A stretch of DNA of 64,000 nt from Clusia tigrina (GCA_920105625.2 OV050030.1:428078240-428142239); one strand, 5' to 3'. Positions 22,431 to 36,256 are shown, counted from the stretch's first letter. Numbers and translations: made by a program. Notes: generated by a model from the sequence alone, not told the origin.

Positions 22431-23230
22431 TAAAAGACGGACGATAATCATGAAAAGAATGATACTCGTAATGGACGCGACTGATTATTGCAATCATAAT
22501 TGAGATGCCGATGATGACAATGGTGACAATGATGTCGATTGCCCCAGTTGCTGAGATGGTCCTGAAGTAATCGGTAATAATAGGAACGGAGCTGTCTGTG
22601 AAGCTGCGGAAAAGGGCCATGATGTTGATTATAGTAATGACTGCGATGTCAATATTATCTGTGATGACAAACATTGTGAGGATAACGCTGATGTGGATGA
22701 CATAAAATATTCCAATTGTGATGTTCATGAACCACGATCTGGAAATGGCGTTGGCTTTCATAATGGGGATTTGACAACGATGTTGATAATTATGATTCCG
22801 GTGATTCGTTGATGATGGAAACATAGGTGACCATAATGGTATACATAACTGGGAATAGTCACGACAGTGGCGATGATGACAAAGATGATGATTATAGCAA
22901 CAGCGACGAAGTAAGTCACAATTAGTACACGAAGATTTGAATGTTAAAGGTAATGAATACCATGAGGTCAATGATGACTGGTGAGGATAATAAAGACGGT
23001 GGTAATTATGATGATTAGGATGATAATAATTATCTCAAGGGTAATAAAGTCAACGATGGACGTGAAGCCGATGATGCTAATCATGGTTATGGCTATGATG
23101 CGAGTATCCATGAAGTCGATGTTGATGTTCTTAGATGTTGTTAGTCGAAGAATGATGTTGTTAGTCGAAGAATGATGTTGTTAGTCGAATAATGATGTTG
23201 TTAGTCGAATAATGATGTTGTTAACCATAA
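22430..23230 (+). repeat. cryptically simple GAT-rich tract
   Basis: The + strand is dominated by degenerate GATGAT/GATAAT/ATGGTG words with 3-bp periodicity. That creates long spurious frames, such as a 188-codon minus frame rich in Ile/His/Ser. It resembles the tract at 26250-26870 and looks like an old, scrambled GAT microsatellite rather than a gene. Confidence 0.65.
23134..23224 (+). repeat. 20-bp tandem repeat, about 4.5 copies
   Basis: The unit gatgttgttagtcgaagaat repeats every 20 bp. The first copies carry cgaag and the later copies cgaat. The array sits at the end of the GAT-rich tract and probably grew out of it. Confidence 0.9.
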
Positions 23231-23544
23231 TAATGGAAGGTAATAAGCATGAAAGAGATTATGATCTCTCCAGGTGGAAACCCATTACAGGCAGTCGGGT
23301 TATATAGATACGAGGGAACGATTCAAGGGAATTGCAGGGTGAAAGAACTTATTGTAGACGGCATCATCTTGCAATTGCTGCGGTAGATTTCAGATCTAGA
23401 AAGATGGCACATATTTTTGCGCCATAATCAATTGGTCAGAGAAATTAGTTATTCGAGAGTACGAGTGTATTTGATTTGGGTCGGGTCAAACACCCTTCTC
23501 CACTTAACTATGGTGTTCGGCGAGTGAGCCAGAAATTAGAGACC

Positions 23545-23995
23545 CGTTTGAAACATGTTTACCTGGAATCTGGTACAAGGAATTCTCTTTCAAAACTGCC
23601 ACTTTTCGTTACTCAAATGAGGACATTGACTTAGATAATGGGAATATTTACGTTCATATGTGAATCCCCTGGAAAATTCACAATACAGGCCCGATTATAA
23701 CAAGTTTAACTGCTCTGGTACAAGTAAATCTTCTTCAAAACTGTCCTTTCCCTTGCTGAAATGAGCAAAATTACCTTGATAATGGTCATTGACCTTGATA
23801 TTTACGTTCCTATATAAATCCCCTAGAATAATCACATTAGAGGCCCGATTGTAATATGTTGGCCTGCTCTGGTACAAGTAATTCTCTTTAAAAAACTGAC
23901 ACTTTCCTTACTCAAATCAAGATAATGAACTTGATACTGGGATTATGTCCGTTCCTATCTGAATGCTCTGCAGATTCCGTGCTATATTCACAGTA
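23545..23995 (+). repeat. tandem repeat of about 150 bp, 3 diverged copies
   Basis: The anchor ctggtacaag occurs at 23570, 23715 and 23869. After each come aa(a)tctt/attctctt, aaaactg, a pyrimidine-rich ctttcc/cttttcg, a tgatlike inner part and gttc(a/c)tat. Conserved ggcccgatt words precede units 2 and 3. Three diverged units of 145-154 bp suggest a fragment of a satellite-like array or internal repeats of an element. Confidence 0.75.
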
Positions 23996-24000
23996 CTCGT

Positions 24001-26250
24001 AGCACTGAACAATTCGATGGACTTCCGAACTGAATGACTAATTCGATGAACATCTTCTCACTTTCCCAAACCTTTTGTGGCGCCATGCGAAGTCTTCAGT
24101 TGTTTTGTGGCAATCTTGGATGCCACCGCTTTGAGAATTCCACCAAATGTTTTCTATAACCGCCGCCTTGCTCCAGCTCGCAGCGGTGCCAAGTTGGAGC
24201 TTCGCAAAGGTTTCCACGATGTTTGAGTTGAAATTAAATTAGACGAATAAAAGGAAAAGGAGCGCATTCAAGAGAAGCGGAAAGGCGTCCTGGCAAACTT
24301 GCCGCCACACACAAACACACACTTGCAGCATACACGTACTGGCGCACAGATGGCACAAACACACACACATGTTCACAGGCAACACTCCACACACTCAAGC
24401 AAGCCACACAGGCAGGCGCTCAAAGAAACTGGAAGTAAAATTGAAGAAAATTGCATTTAAGTGTTGCTTTTGTGTGTGAATTTCTTTGTGGTTGAAAATT
24501 GAATGAGTAATTGAGAAAATGAGCGAGTGATGGAATTACGAGCAGAGCGACTGTCATTTGGGAGCAAGCTGGAGCGGAGCGGAGCACCGTGGAGTCGAGT
24601 GGTGGAGCAGCGAAGCAAGAAAGTATATTTGTGTTGGGAATTTGCGGCTAATGAAATTTAATTGCTTTCATTAAAAAGAAGATGTCGAATCATGTCGAAT
24701 GGATGCAGGCGGCGTGCTGCGTGTGTGCAGAGAGCAGGAGAGTGGGAGTGGGTGACTTTAAATTCGAACTAAGTGCATTGCATTTGATTTAAAGCCCATT
24801 AAGGCAATTAAGTAAAAGGCGGGCGGCCGCCGCATTTGTTGCAGGATCAGCGCAAAAACAAAATGGCGGCTCCTGTTTAATTAACAGCATTTTTAATTAA
24901 CTGCTCTTTAATTAAATTAATTGCATAAACTTGCCGTCTTATTTTTTGTCGCTGTGGCTGCGTTCGTTCTGCCGCTCTGTCCCCAATGGCGCTGCGTTTT
25001 AAGCGGCGTTGTTGTTGCTTTCGCTGCTGTTGTTGTGATTACGCAAACAAAAAAGAACGATTTTTAATTGCAAAATAATTAAAAGCAGGCAAAACCACAC
25101 TCAGCCGCAACGCGAGCGCAAAAACTCATTAGTGTGAAGCCTCAACATGCGAGTGGGGGTGCGCGCCCATGTGCCTTTGTGTGTGTGTGTGACATACACA
25201 CACACTCTGCTGCATGCACGGCTACAGCGCATTTCATTAAATTAATTAACTCATTATGAAAAATTAAAATGTTTGTCAATTTGCTGGGGGAGCCATTTTC
25301 TGGCTATGGCTCCGAGTGTGCGTGTGTGTGAGAGTGTGTGTGTCTGTTCCCCTACGCTGATGCACTGCCAACACACTGAAGCGTAGTTCGCATACAAAGA
25401 GCGCTCCCACACGCTGCGGAAGGACAACAAAGTCAACTTGAAAGCGGAAACAATTAAAACGCCACCCACCGAACAGAGCGGAGGACTGGTGGGTTGGTCA
25501 CGCGGCATGGTCACGCCCGTGCCTCCACTCGCAGTTGTGCAGCATCGTCCACACACAGAGTTGGCTTTGATGGCGCACGCGGCTGACGCCCAGCGCCGAA
25601 TATAGTTGACACACTCGCTGCGAGTAATGCAATTTTAACATATCACACACACACACATACACAAAACACTCAGAGCACTAACACATTAACACACGAGCAT
25701 GTATATGTGAGGATACAAAACCGTCAACACTCAACAAGAGTATCCTTAAAATCTTCAGGTCTTGATTTTCCCACATTTTGATTCCGCATTTAATGAAAGT
25801 GTGACACTCAAAGAGCAGCGAATTGGACGCCTTTAAAAGGGCATGGTGCCACATAAGTCTGCAATGGGATCCACGATCGCATTCGAACAACTAAAGTGAA
25901 CGTTGATCACTTCAAAAAGTTTAATTCTATCTTGCACTGCTCAGGTTTAGAAATTTCCAGGCTCTAAGTCTTAGAGTCTAAGACTAGCTCCAGGGAAGAT
26001 CTTTGGCTATTTTGGCCATAATTCAAAGTGTAGTACATCATGTTTGAGGATATTTCCATTTCAAAAGCCTGAGACTTAACAACAATAGATCTTTAACTTG
26101 AGAGTAAAGAGGATTCTCAGTCATTGCCATAACCATGCTCCTTTTTCTTGGTGATTGCCAAGATTATTATCAGTCCACTTCGGGATTAGTCAAAGAATGG
26201 AATGGAGGGATATGGAACAACAAAACAGAATCTACGAGAATGATGGAAAT
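24001..26250. other. intergenic regulatory-looking block
   Basis: Unique DNA, very rich in AATTA/TTAATT words, with short CA/TG runs. It includes the homeodomain-site cluster at 24877-24923. No gene is recognised. Confidence 0.35.
24877..24923. promoter_or_regulatory. cluster of homeodomain-type TAATTA sites
   Basis: Three TAATTA cores (24878-24883, 24894-24899, 24909-24914), each inside TTAATTAA, plus a TAATTG (24918-24923) fall within 46 bp. Paired-class homeodomains bind such cores, singly or as palindromic dimers, so this could be an enhancer element. AT-rich composition alone can also produce such words. Function is inferred only. Confidence 0.3.
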
Positions 26251-26870
26251 TGTGATAAATTATATAACAATGAAGTCAATAATGACACAGATAATGGTGA
26301 TGAGGATTATGTCAATTCACGGTAGCTGTGAAAAAAGGATTGATTAACATGTTGGCTTTCAAATTTATGACGATAGTAAAAGAAGATGACGAAGAGGATG
26401 TGGATAGTGCAATAGTGTTGTCTACAAAGGCACTGAAGATGATGTGCATATTATCATTGATTAGCCGACAATACCAACTATGGTGGAATGATAGTTCCCA
26501 TCCAATAAATACTATCAACATGATGACAGATTATGATAATTGCGGTGAAGGAGTGGACGCCAACGATGATGCTGCGAATGACAAAGAGGAAGCCGACGAA
26601 ATATTTGGTTGGCAATATCAAACACAGTACTAAAAATAGTGGAGTCGATGAAAATGTATTATGACAATGGTGATGATGCTGGTGGTGATAGTAATGATGA
26701 TAAAATCGTTGATGCAGCCGAAGATGTTCAGGAAATCTATGGTAATGACTCGGATATCGATAATGACGGAGACAATACCAACAACGATGATGCTAATGAT
26801 GAACATTGTAAGTGCTTAACAAAAATCATTCAAATCGATAATAGACTCAAACAACCGTAATGTCCTTATG
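26250..26870 (+). repeat. second GAT-rich cryptically simple tract
   Basis: Degenerate GATGAT/GACAAT/AATGAT words on the + strand give spurious acidic frames (for example 26609-26860, Asp/Asn-rich). Style and orientation match 22430-23230, about 4 kb away. No domain or start context. Confidence 0.6.
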
Positions 26871-29800
26871 ACGACTATGATACTTGTAGTTAGGAGGAAG
26901 CCTTCGATGAAAAACATGAAATCGTTTAATATAATGGACACGAGGACTAGATACTGATAATAATGATTAATGCAATGAAGGCAATCATTCCAAGCTAGAT
27001 CCGTCCTCCTTCTCTAAGCTTATGAGTCTTTGTTCGGAGTGGACTTCCAAACACTTCTGTATCTACAGCCACCATATTTAATTGTCAGTCAACTTTATCC
27101 AACCTACCAGGAAAACTCTTCAACGCTGTCCCGCCGCCATTTCCGACATCAATTATTCCCCACCATATTTCCACATTCCATTAATATATTAATTTGCATG
27201 CATGTCCGCCTTGCACGTGAGTCCGCATACGGCTTTGTGTGTGTGAGTGTCACGCCTTCCGGCCCCCCTCACCCCGTCCACACGTATTTCTATAATAAAA
27301 TTAAATTAGAAGACCAGAAAATTAAATCATCAAAGCTCGACAGGCACGGCGGGCGGCGCGGGGCCAGCGGAGACGGACGAACCGCATTTTAAAAATGGCA
27401 TCCTCGCACTCAGCCAGCAATTTCGACAGCCGGCAACCAACGCCAGTCACTTCATTTAATTTTGTGTACCCAACGCTGTGACTCTCACTTAACGCTGGGC
27501 GGACGGCTTTCCACACGCACCCACTCACTCGCCACACACTGCTCTCGACCCCTCTGCCCCTCTGCCGCACGCAACCGCTTTTTTAAGCAACGTGTCGTTT
27601 CGCCGGAGCCGCATTTTTCATTAAAATTGAATGATGGCCGAGCATCCTTGCGTCCATTCGCATTTGCAGTTACTGGCGCTGGTACTGGCGCTGCTGTCGC
27701 TCTCGGTTGGTTGGGGTGCTTGGGGCGGTGGGGGTTGTTGTGCTGCACGGTATTGGGGAGTCATCATAAATTAAATTCCACACACACACTTCATGAGCTC
27801 GAACTCATTAAAAACCAATAAAGCGAGAGTGGCGCGCTCGGTGCGCAGAAGCGCTCTCGGGCTTCTTGCTCACGCACACACTCGCACCGTTACAAGCGCA
27901 CACACATGCACGCACGCAACTGTCCGGAGCGAGTGCTGTGTTGAAGCGCAACTGGTTTTAGGCCACACCCACCTTCGCTGGGGTTCGCTTGACTATGGGA
28001 AATAGTGGGAAATTCCTCACAAACCAGTTCTCTCCGGAATTTCTGCTGCACTTCAGGTACCTTCGCTGCGCATGCGTTCAAGTGTTTGTGTCATTTAAGC
28101 CAGTCTACTCAAGAATCAGGTATTTGAACTGCTCGTGGCGAGAAATGGTTACAGTCGGTCGTGCCGACTATTTCGCATGAGCTACTCCTGCGTGATACTG
28201 TTGCCACGCCTCTCAAATTCATATGAATGAGATATGCAGCCATACAGCCCGTAGTAATGCACAATCAGGACCTTTTTATTCATAAATATATATAAGCAGG
28301 GCGTGCTGTGGGGGTATTGTGGGCGTGGCTGTTAGTGTTTGTCATCTGACATGCATAAACTTGAAATTGGATTATAAATACGGATCTCTGAAATCTGTTT
28401 CGAAAGAGGAAATATTGCGATCGATCAGAATGAGTAACTTAATGATCCGAATTATACCAATATTTTTACGCATATAGTTCTGATATCTGGGCTTTCACAC
28501 CTGGGATTGTTACCGGCTTATTCGATTCTTAATATATTTTACTTATAAGTAAATAGGCGTAAAGAAAGTGAACGTGTTGGTGATACGACTTTCACACACG
28601 TATACGGATCATTTGGGTTTGAAAAGTCCTCTAAACTTATTCGTAACATAAACGCCCAATAGCTCAGTTGGTTTTAAAGATATTCGTATGCTATTTTCTA
28701 AGAAATTGTCTTATAGGAAATGGGCCCTGAAAGTGAAATGAGTGTTAAAGGGTCCACTGAGGGTACAATAAGAATACTCTCCTCGCTGGACTGACCATTA
28801 ATTGCCATGTGAGGAGTGTTGTTGTGTTTGAACTACCTGCAGGACACTCCTGTTGCATTGTAGCGAAGTGTGAGCCTTCCATAACATCTGTGGTAGAACC
28901 AACTTATTGAGTGACAGGTTTATGCCGGATCGGGAACTATTTCCGCATTTTATAGTACCACGTAGCGTACTCCCATTGCATCATATGCAAGCCGATTAAG
29001 ACACAAGGAATTTTGTGTGTAAAATTGGCTCTGCAGGTACTTAGAAGATTTTGATGCGACTCCGTACTAAAATTAGAGTAACTATTCCATTTAGCGGTAG
29101 TCAGTAAGTCAAGAAGGTCTGCTATAAGGATATTGGGTGAATTCACTTCTTTATTAAATGTATTATTCTTGAGTGTAGCAGAAGCCTGAACATTCAGTTA
29201 GGATGTGAAGGAACACCTTTCAGTCAATGAATGAATGCATTGCCAAGTTCTTTCCTTGGAGGTGCTTGAATGAGAACTCGTATTATGTCAGTTACATCTC
29301 GAAAACCGTACCTATGGCGATTACCAGTAGGAAGTTGCAGCTATTAGGTCAATACTTGAGGGAGAGATTGGTTGGTCCTGTTTGATTCTAGGAGTGTAAG
29401 GGTTTTGTTGGAGCTCGGTCATAGTTTGCTTGTTTTACTGCTACAATAAGGACTCTGGATGTAAAGTATAGGTATTTGAAGGTCACGAAAGAATCCTTTG
29501 CAAAGAGAATTGCGGTCCCGCTTTTCTTAATACCCGCTGCAGTCTGTTATTCAGTTAATTGTGACGGAGTTCTGAGAGTACTTCAACAGTTTCGAAAGTT
29601 GTCTTGAATCTAACTACCAAAGGCATCATGGAAATTACTCGTGAGCATTGTGTGGCTTAACTGGACACTTCTGTTTTCTTTCCCAAAATATCATGCGAAT
29701 AGTATTACAGGCCTAAATGTGCGGATCCTGTGTCATTCACAAGCTCCCCAATTTAATACTAACTTGCATTCAAATATTTGACTTGGCTAAAATTTTGGTG

Positions 29801-32144
29801 GTCAAAGAGAACACTCAGGCACATTTCTCTTGTTCTGCGTGAAGCTACGGTGGCAAATAATATCAACAACTGCAGGTACCCTCTTCACAGAGATCCAAAT
29901 CCAATATTAACCTAAAAAGTCCATGCATTTCACAAACTGAGTTCTGTTTTGGAAGAGACCACAAACCAACCTCCTTGAGAGCTCTCCTTGGCCAATTTCT
30001 AATCATAAAAGAAGTTTGACATCACTGAGCTGAGAATTCCATACTTTTCCTCCATTATTCGTTTATAGAAACATGCAAATAAAACCGCATTCCTCCTCCT
30101 CATCATCGTCATCACCATCACATCATCAAAAGAAAGCAAACACTTCAAATCAATTTAATTACATTTTATTTAAAGTTTTCTCCGCGCAAACGATTTCAGA
30201 AAACTGCCTCATAACAAACTTAATTGAAGGCAAATTAATTACACATCACGGTAATTGCCTTCCAAACGCGACCAGGCAGGCCCCACACCACCCTTCCACG
30301 ACAGCAAGCACTTCTTCCTTCCTGCCAGTCCGCCCAGCCACTCAGCCTCTCCGCCTGTCCGTCTCTGTGCCGCTCTTCTGCTCGGCGGCGGGAAGACAAC
30401 CAACCTTTAATTATGCTGGGGCAACATCGTTAAGCGCAAAAATAAACGCACATTAAGAGCTCATTAAGTGGTGGCGGGGGGCGGGCGGGCAGGCAGGCAG
30501 CGTTAAGTGTTTTTGTAACGTAATTCTCTCTCTTGCCTCCTTCCCGGCCTAACTCCTTCGCACGCTGTAAATGCAGGAAAAACCACAACTCATGCAGGCG
30601 GCGGAGATGCGCCCACCTCTGGTCCCGCACGCTGAACTCAATTAAAGGTGCACAAATTAAGCTGAACCGCGGAGCGAAGGGGGCCAGCGTGGTCCATTAG
30701 AGTGGCAACGCTCGCAGCCAGCAACGAAATTTATTTATGGCAGTATCGCAGAGTGCCGCCGCCTCGTCCCGCTCCACTGCTGGAAACGCGGGCAAGTGGT
30801 GCGTATGTGTATTGACCAGGCATTGAGCCAGGAGAGCGAGAGAGTGAGTAAGAGCGAGAGAGCGGGAGAGGGAGTGGGAGTGGGTGCGAAACACAGAGAG
30901 CACAAAATGGCTGCTGGTACGAGTTGTGTAAGCACCCAACCACGAAAATGGTTCTTCTTGAGCAGCAGCTTCCTCACGTCTCTGCACCACACTTTTTCAT
31001 TTCCTTTCTTTTTCTGCAGCAATACCTTTGTGCTCTCCTCTGCTTCTTCTGCGCACCCCTCGCTCCCACCCATTCTGAAAAGTGCAAATATTACCATAAC
31101 AATGTGGTTAAAATAGCAAAATCCATTGTCATATGGAGTTTTAATGGAAATGTTTGCTTGTGGCATGGCAATTATGAGCGCAACAACAACAACAACGGAA
31201 GCAAAAGGGAAATTATTAAGTAAATTTATCAAAAATCTAGTCAAGCCTTTGCTGTTGTTGTTGTTGTTCGTTGCAACTCACCAAGGGTCGGGTTGGAAAT
31301 TAGACTGTCGAGAATCTGGTGATGAACCGAAAAATGTGAAGAGCCGACAGTGGTCGAATCGCCCGATTTATCCTGTAAAATTATGTTGGAACGACGACGA
31401 ATTTTTTCCACTCAGAGAAGATCCTTCTGCATCCAATCCAAGGAGATTGTCACATACACTTTGCCCCCAAGCGAAACCGGGCAATTCTCAGGTTACTCCC
31501 GTTAAGGAAGAACTCATCACCAAACAAATTCTGGGGCAATTTGAGAGCATCACGGATAAAATGATGAGACCTCTGGTAAAACATGGACTATTTTGATGAA
31601 AGTAGCTGTCATTGAAGCTACATTTTGGCGTAAGTTGAGGAGGGAATATTGAAGACTCAATGCCTATTGACGCCGAAATCTCCAAGTGGAGCTGAAGCAA
31701 GCAATTATAATTCCAAGTCTCAAGTTTAGACAAATGGAATTGAAGACTTTCCTCAGAATAACAAGCAGATATCTGGTTGATCCTCTTAAGGTCGTCCAGG
31801 GAGCAATTGGAGTCACAAAACTGTGTTGCATTAAGTCTAATTGGCTGATGTGGAACATCTTCTTGGTATTCAATGGTAGTAGAATTTGTCCATTACTCTG
31901 ATGATTGGCAACTGAAATATTTAATCAGAATGCAGTTTTAAATAAATCCTGATTCTAATTTTCAATTGATATGCGTTTCTAAGTTGGGAACTTCCAAAAT
32001 TTAATATATCTCGTAATACATTTTCATATCTCTCTTAATACAACTTTCCAGTTACCAAATCACCATCGACGAATATCTGGGATTCGTTTCCAAAAAAAAA
32101 AGAATGGCTTCACATTTTCAGTCATAAGTCGAACAATTAATTCA
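26871..32144. other. intergenic, mixed blocks, no gene recognised
   Basis: 27050-28180 and 30060-31270 look regulatory (CA/TG runs, TTAATT words). 28200-30050 and 31300-32100 look like decayed repeat. A 156-codon plus ORF at 31126-31596 has no recognised domain. A tRNA A-box-like word (tagctcagttgg, 28658-28669) has no matching B box at the right distance. Confidence 0.35.
30156..30257. promoter_or_regulatory. homeodomain-type core sites (2 TAATTA, 2 TAATTG)
   Basis: TAATTA at 30156-30161 and 30236-30241, TAATTG at 30221-30226 and near 30252, in an otherwise unique block 7.5 kb upstream of Rx. A binding-site cluster is possible but not shown. Confidence 0.2.
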
Positions 32145-32360
32145 GTCTCCTCTTTCTCCTTCTTTCTCTCTATCTCTTTCTCTCCCTCTCCCTCTCTCGC
32201 TCTCTCTCCATTTCTGTCTCTCTATCTCTTTCTCTCCCTCTCTCTATCTATCTCTTTGTGTCTCTCTATCTCTTTCTCTCTCTATCTCTATTTAACCAAA
32301 AATAATTCTCTATCATTCTTGCTATTTAACTGTATCTCTAACTCTCTCTATCTCTCTTAA
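32145..32360. repeat. (TC)n/(TCTA)n pyrimidine-rich tract
   Basis: Nearly pure pyrimidine on the + strand to about 32291, with more ctctatctct runs to about 32360. Confidence 0.9.
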
Positions 32361-34671
32361 ATATACCTTAGTTTTATATAACTACGAAATGTTTGTGTTC
32401 TTCTCCTGTTTAGGAGATTGTTATCATTTAAGAGTCCGAATATCAGTCAATTGATTTGGACGGGAGAATGTATTAATTCCGTTCAGCCCATCTTTCCTTT
32501 TCCAACTTTGCAGAAGATATATTAACAAATATCGAGTAATGTGAACTGATGAATGAACCCGCCTACTTAGCTCAATCCACAATTTTCTGACTTTCCTAGA
32601 GGGATGTTGCATACAGCATTAAAGAATATCTCCACACGCGTAGGTATATTTGAGAACTTTTGAGGCATTGAATGCCGATCAGATATTGGCATAAGTCTCC
32701 AGTAATCCGAGAGCGATCCAGAAGCTGGCAACAAAGATTTTCAGAGGGGTTTCAGCCTGGAATAAGATACTTTCAGACACTCAAAATATTTGGTTTCTTT
32801 CTAATACAGGAAAGTTTTCAGCGCTCTGTTCAGGATCCACAAATTCTTCCAAGGTATGTACCGACTGTACCCTTACTACTTATACAAACAATACTTCCAT
32901 TAACAAACAATTTATTTTTGGATGCCATTTTAGACGAATATATTCCAAACTGAGTCATTAAGGAAACCTTCCAACAACAATCCTGCAGTGCCAAGGAGCC
33001 GATTTAGGGATAGGAAACCAGTCATTTTTCTGAAAAGTCGACAATGATAACAATAAAATGGGGGCTCCACACACCACAAACCCCAATGAGAAACATGCAG
33101 TGAAGTTCAGCAATATTCACAACACTCCTGGGGATCCTCGAGGCAGAAAACTAACGATTTTTCGCTGCCTTGAAACAGGGGGAAATCGGGCAATAGGAAA
33201 CCATCCGCTGATTTACTTCGTAATTAACCGAATTTAGCTTTGACTCCAAAATAGAATGCAATCCTGTTCTAATGAATTTGTTGCGCAACCTAATTCGCAG
33301 TTCTGTTGAAAACAATTTCACCCAATTTGAATAAAATCATTGAGAACGCATTTGTAGACCCCTTCGCACAGAGTTGGCGAATGTGCACTTCCGCCTGACC
33401 TAATAAAATAACAGTCGCAATTACTCCAGTCAGGAACAGTTGCCGGAATGTCTCGCTCGGTCATGCTCAGTTCACATTTCAATTTGACAAAAACAACAAC
33501 AAGTAAAATAACAAAAACGCCGTCGCAGAACCAAATCAAATGCATAAAAGGAAAATGGAAATAGAAACACGCCGCACCGACGAGCGAGTGTATCGAAATA
33601 GATAAACATTTGATAAAATTAACCAATATCCTGGCGTGTGATGATGCCTGCAAAGCCAACGAGGATATTTCCTTTCAACTTTGCTGCTGCTGCACAACTT
33701 TGCGCTCTTCCTCGTTTCAGTCCTTTTTGCCAAAAACAAAATACTGAAAACAGCATGGACGCCATCCTCACACTCACACTACCACCCGAAACACACACAC
33801 ACACACACACACACTCTCATTCATGCATGCATGCTCAGTCGCTTCTAAATATAAAAATACCGTTGTGCAACATTTTCGTTTCCATTTTGTACAAATTTCC
33901 TTTCCGGTGTTTCCTTTCGAGTTTTTTAATTGTATTTTTGGTTTTCCTTTTTGTGAAATTTTCAATCAAACAATAAAAACAACAGCAGCCGGCCGCATGC
34001 CGCCCCACCACAGGCGCCGTGGCCCTACGCAGCCAGCCATTTGCAGCAAATGTGCGAGCATCTCATCTAAGCGCTGTGTAAATATCTCAATTACCTCGGC
34101 GCATCCCTGCTCCGTCTGGTCCAGCGAGTCCTGCGTCCGTCCGTCCGTCCACACGTCTGTCCGTTGTTACTCGTTTATGGCACAATAACAAAATTAAGTA
34201 CCTTTTAAACCGCACACACATCATTATCAGCAACTGCCTGCCGCATCCTCCCTGCCGAGCCCTTGGCATGGTCCACAACGGCAACGTCGTCGACGCCGCA
34301 AACATCGCCATCACGTGTGCGAGCAAGTGAGCCAGCACGCTCTCATGAGCCAGTGTGAGTGTGAGTGCGAATGAGAGATGCCGCCATACTTGCTCGCCCA
34401 GCCAGCCAGCCATCCAGCCAGCCAGCCCGCACCCATCCCTCCGAGCATTTGCTTATTTATGCGATTAAGTTCTTCTGCATCCTTTTAACATTATTTCCTT
34501 CGCTTATCGTCCTTCGCAATCAGTTGCAATTTGTAACAATAAAAGAATATTAGCGAAATCCACTTACGTCGTTTGCGAGAGCCGCACGGGAGAGCCAGCG
34601 ACAGCGTTCCTTATTTACAGCCATGTGTGCGCTCTGCTAAAGTGGCATAAAGATGTGAGCGAGTGACTGCA

Positions 34672-34725
<54 letters not shown>

Positions 34726-36250
34726 AGTGGTGTAAACCCAAATAGAAAAGCAAGTCCTGTTGAGAGTTATTGTCGCCAAAGAGGGTTGAAAGATTTAAGG
34801 AGAAATTTCCCGCTATGCAGCGTAGTCGTGAATACTGCAAATGAGAGGCATTGTTGCCAAATTTCACTGGCATTTACACAACAAATGACGGAGAAGAACT
34901 GTTTCCTCCGCGACTGAAAACCTGATCGCTACATAAGCTCTGTTTCTAAACATTTATACATGGTAAGGAAAGCCTTCTACGTGGAAGGCTAAACGCTAAG
35001 CACATTGGATACTGCCGTGGGTTACCAGGTAAAAAAAAGATTATCTCTCTACATTTGCTGCGGCCTGGAATCCTCTGAGAGTGTCTTATTCCTTCTTTGG
35101 GAACTAAAGAAAAAGTGATCTCTTAGCCAAAGATGTGGAGACAGCGCTACTATCCACCCGTTGAGCTCCGTGTGATGAGTTTGCAATAAACACACGAAGT
35201 ACCAACAATTCATAGTAACGTTTGCAATAATTCAGTTTCCATCCATTAATGGGTCATGAGATCTTCCCTTAATCGTAGAGTAACGTTTGAGTTGTAACCG
35301 CTTTTTCTCCTTGCAACTCCCAGATCTTGAAACACTTCTTTGAGGAATGTCCGATGAATCACAGCACTGCACTACTTATGAGCACTTCTGCTACCTGTGT
35401 TTGCGTTGACGTGCTTTATTTGCGTATCCTAAAAAAATCTCCGGTCCTCAAACCAGAAGGGCTGCGATGTTGTCGTGATCTTTGAAACTGGATCGATTTC
35501 ACCTCCATTCTAATCAGAGCACTGCAGGGCTTACGGCGGGCAGTTTGAGTAACAATCGTCCTGCGTTTTCAAATTCGTGATAGAATAACTTGTCACACAC
35601 AAAGCACCTCCAAAAGAAAGAAAATGGAATTAAATACAAATGCGAAGCTACAAAATGTTTGCCGTCAACTCCTGAGATACAGAACCAGAGCTCAGACTTG
35701 ATTCTGGAAGAAGTGAACAGCGAAAGATTCAGAACGAAGTGAGGAGTGTCTTTTATTGTACGGAAGGTTGCATACCTAGGAATGTAGATTTCAAAGACAA
35801 CGTCACCAAAAAAGGCGCGACAACCCAACTAGTCCTTTTAGCTCCCAGTAAGTGGATGATAGTCCTTGTTTTTATTTAAGTGGAAGTATAACAGGTTCAT
35901 ATTTAAATTCTATGTCGGATTTATCATCGAGTTATTCGCTTACCAAAAATGGTGTCGGTGTATTCTAAAGAGGCGACAAAAGGCAACATTTTCAGGAGTT
36001 TGGTGTTTGTTTTTTAGGACTGGTCTACAAACACTCAACAGAATTGTGAAACTATCACTGACATTAGGAATATAAAAGAAACCGGTGCGAAAATTTTGTC
36101 TAAAAATTCGCGAATTGCTCGTCTCAATTTAGGACCGAAGCTCAGCAGTAGGAGTTGCTCTTCCACGTGGTGTTCCAATCAGAATCTTCAGGGCTAGTTT
36201 TGTGGGCTAATGATGGGCTTCACTGGGACTGGGCTTCACTGGGACTGGGC
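32361..36250. other. intergenic, no gene recognised
   Basis: 33200-34920 looks regulatory and carries (AC)n at 33791-33814, a (GTCC)n run near 34137-34150, a (CCAG)n run near 34398-34426 and a long (GT)n at 34672-34725. The rest looks like decayed repeat. No ORF shows a recognised domain. Confidence 0.35.
34672..34725. repeat. (GT)n microsatellite with two GC interruptions
   Basis: About 54 bp of GT units interrupted by two gtgc steps. Directly visible. Confidence 0.95.
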
Positions 36251-36256
36251 TTCACA
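36208..36256 (+). repeat. 16-bp tandem repeat, about 3 copies
   Basis: gggcttcactgggact is repeated back to back, with a third partial copy ending in ttcacag. Confidence 0.8.

Noticed and set aside
22405..22971. 188-codon Ile/His-rich minus ORF
   Set aside because: Produced by the GAT-rich cryptically simple sequence; no gene features.
26609..26860. Asp/Asn-rich plus ORF
   Set aside because: Same cause: degenerate GAT repeats.
28658..28669. tRNA A-box-like word tagctcagttgg
   Set aside because: No B box at the right distance and no cloverleaf can be drawn.
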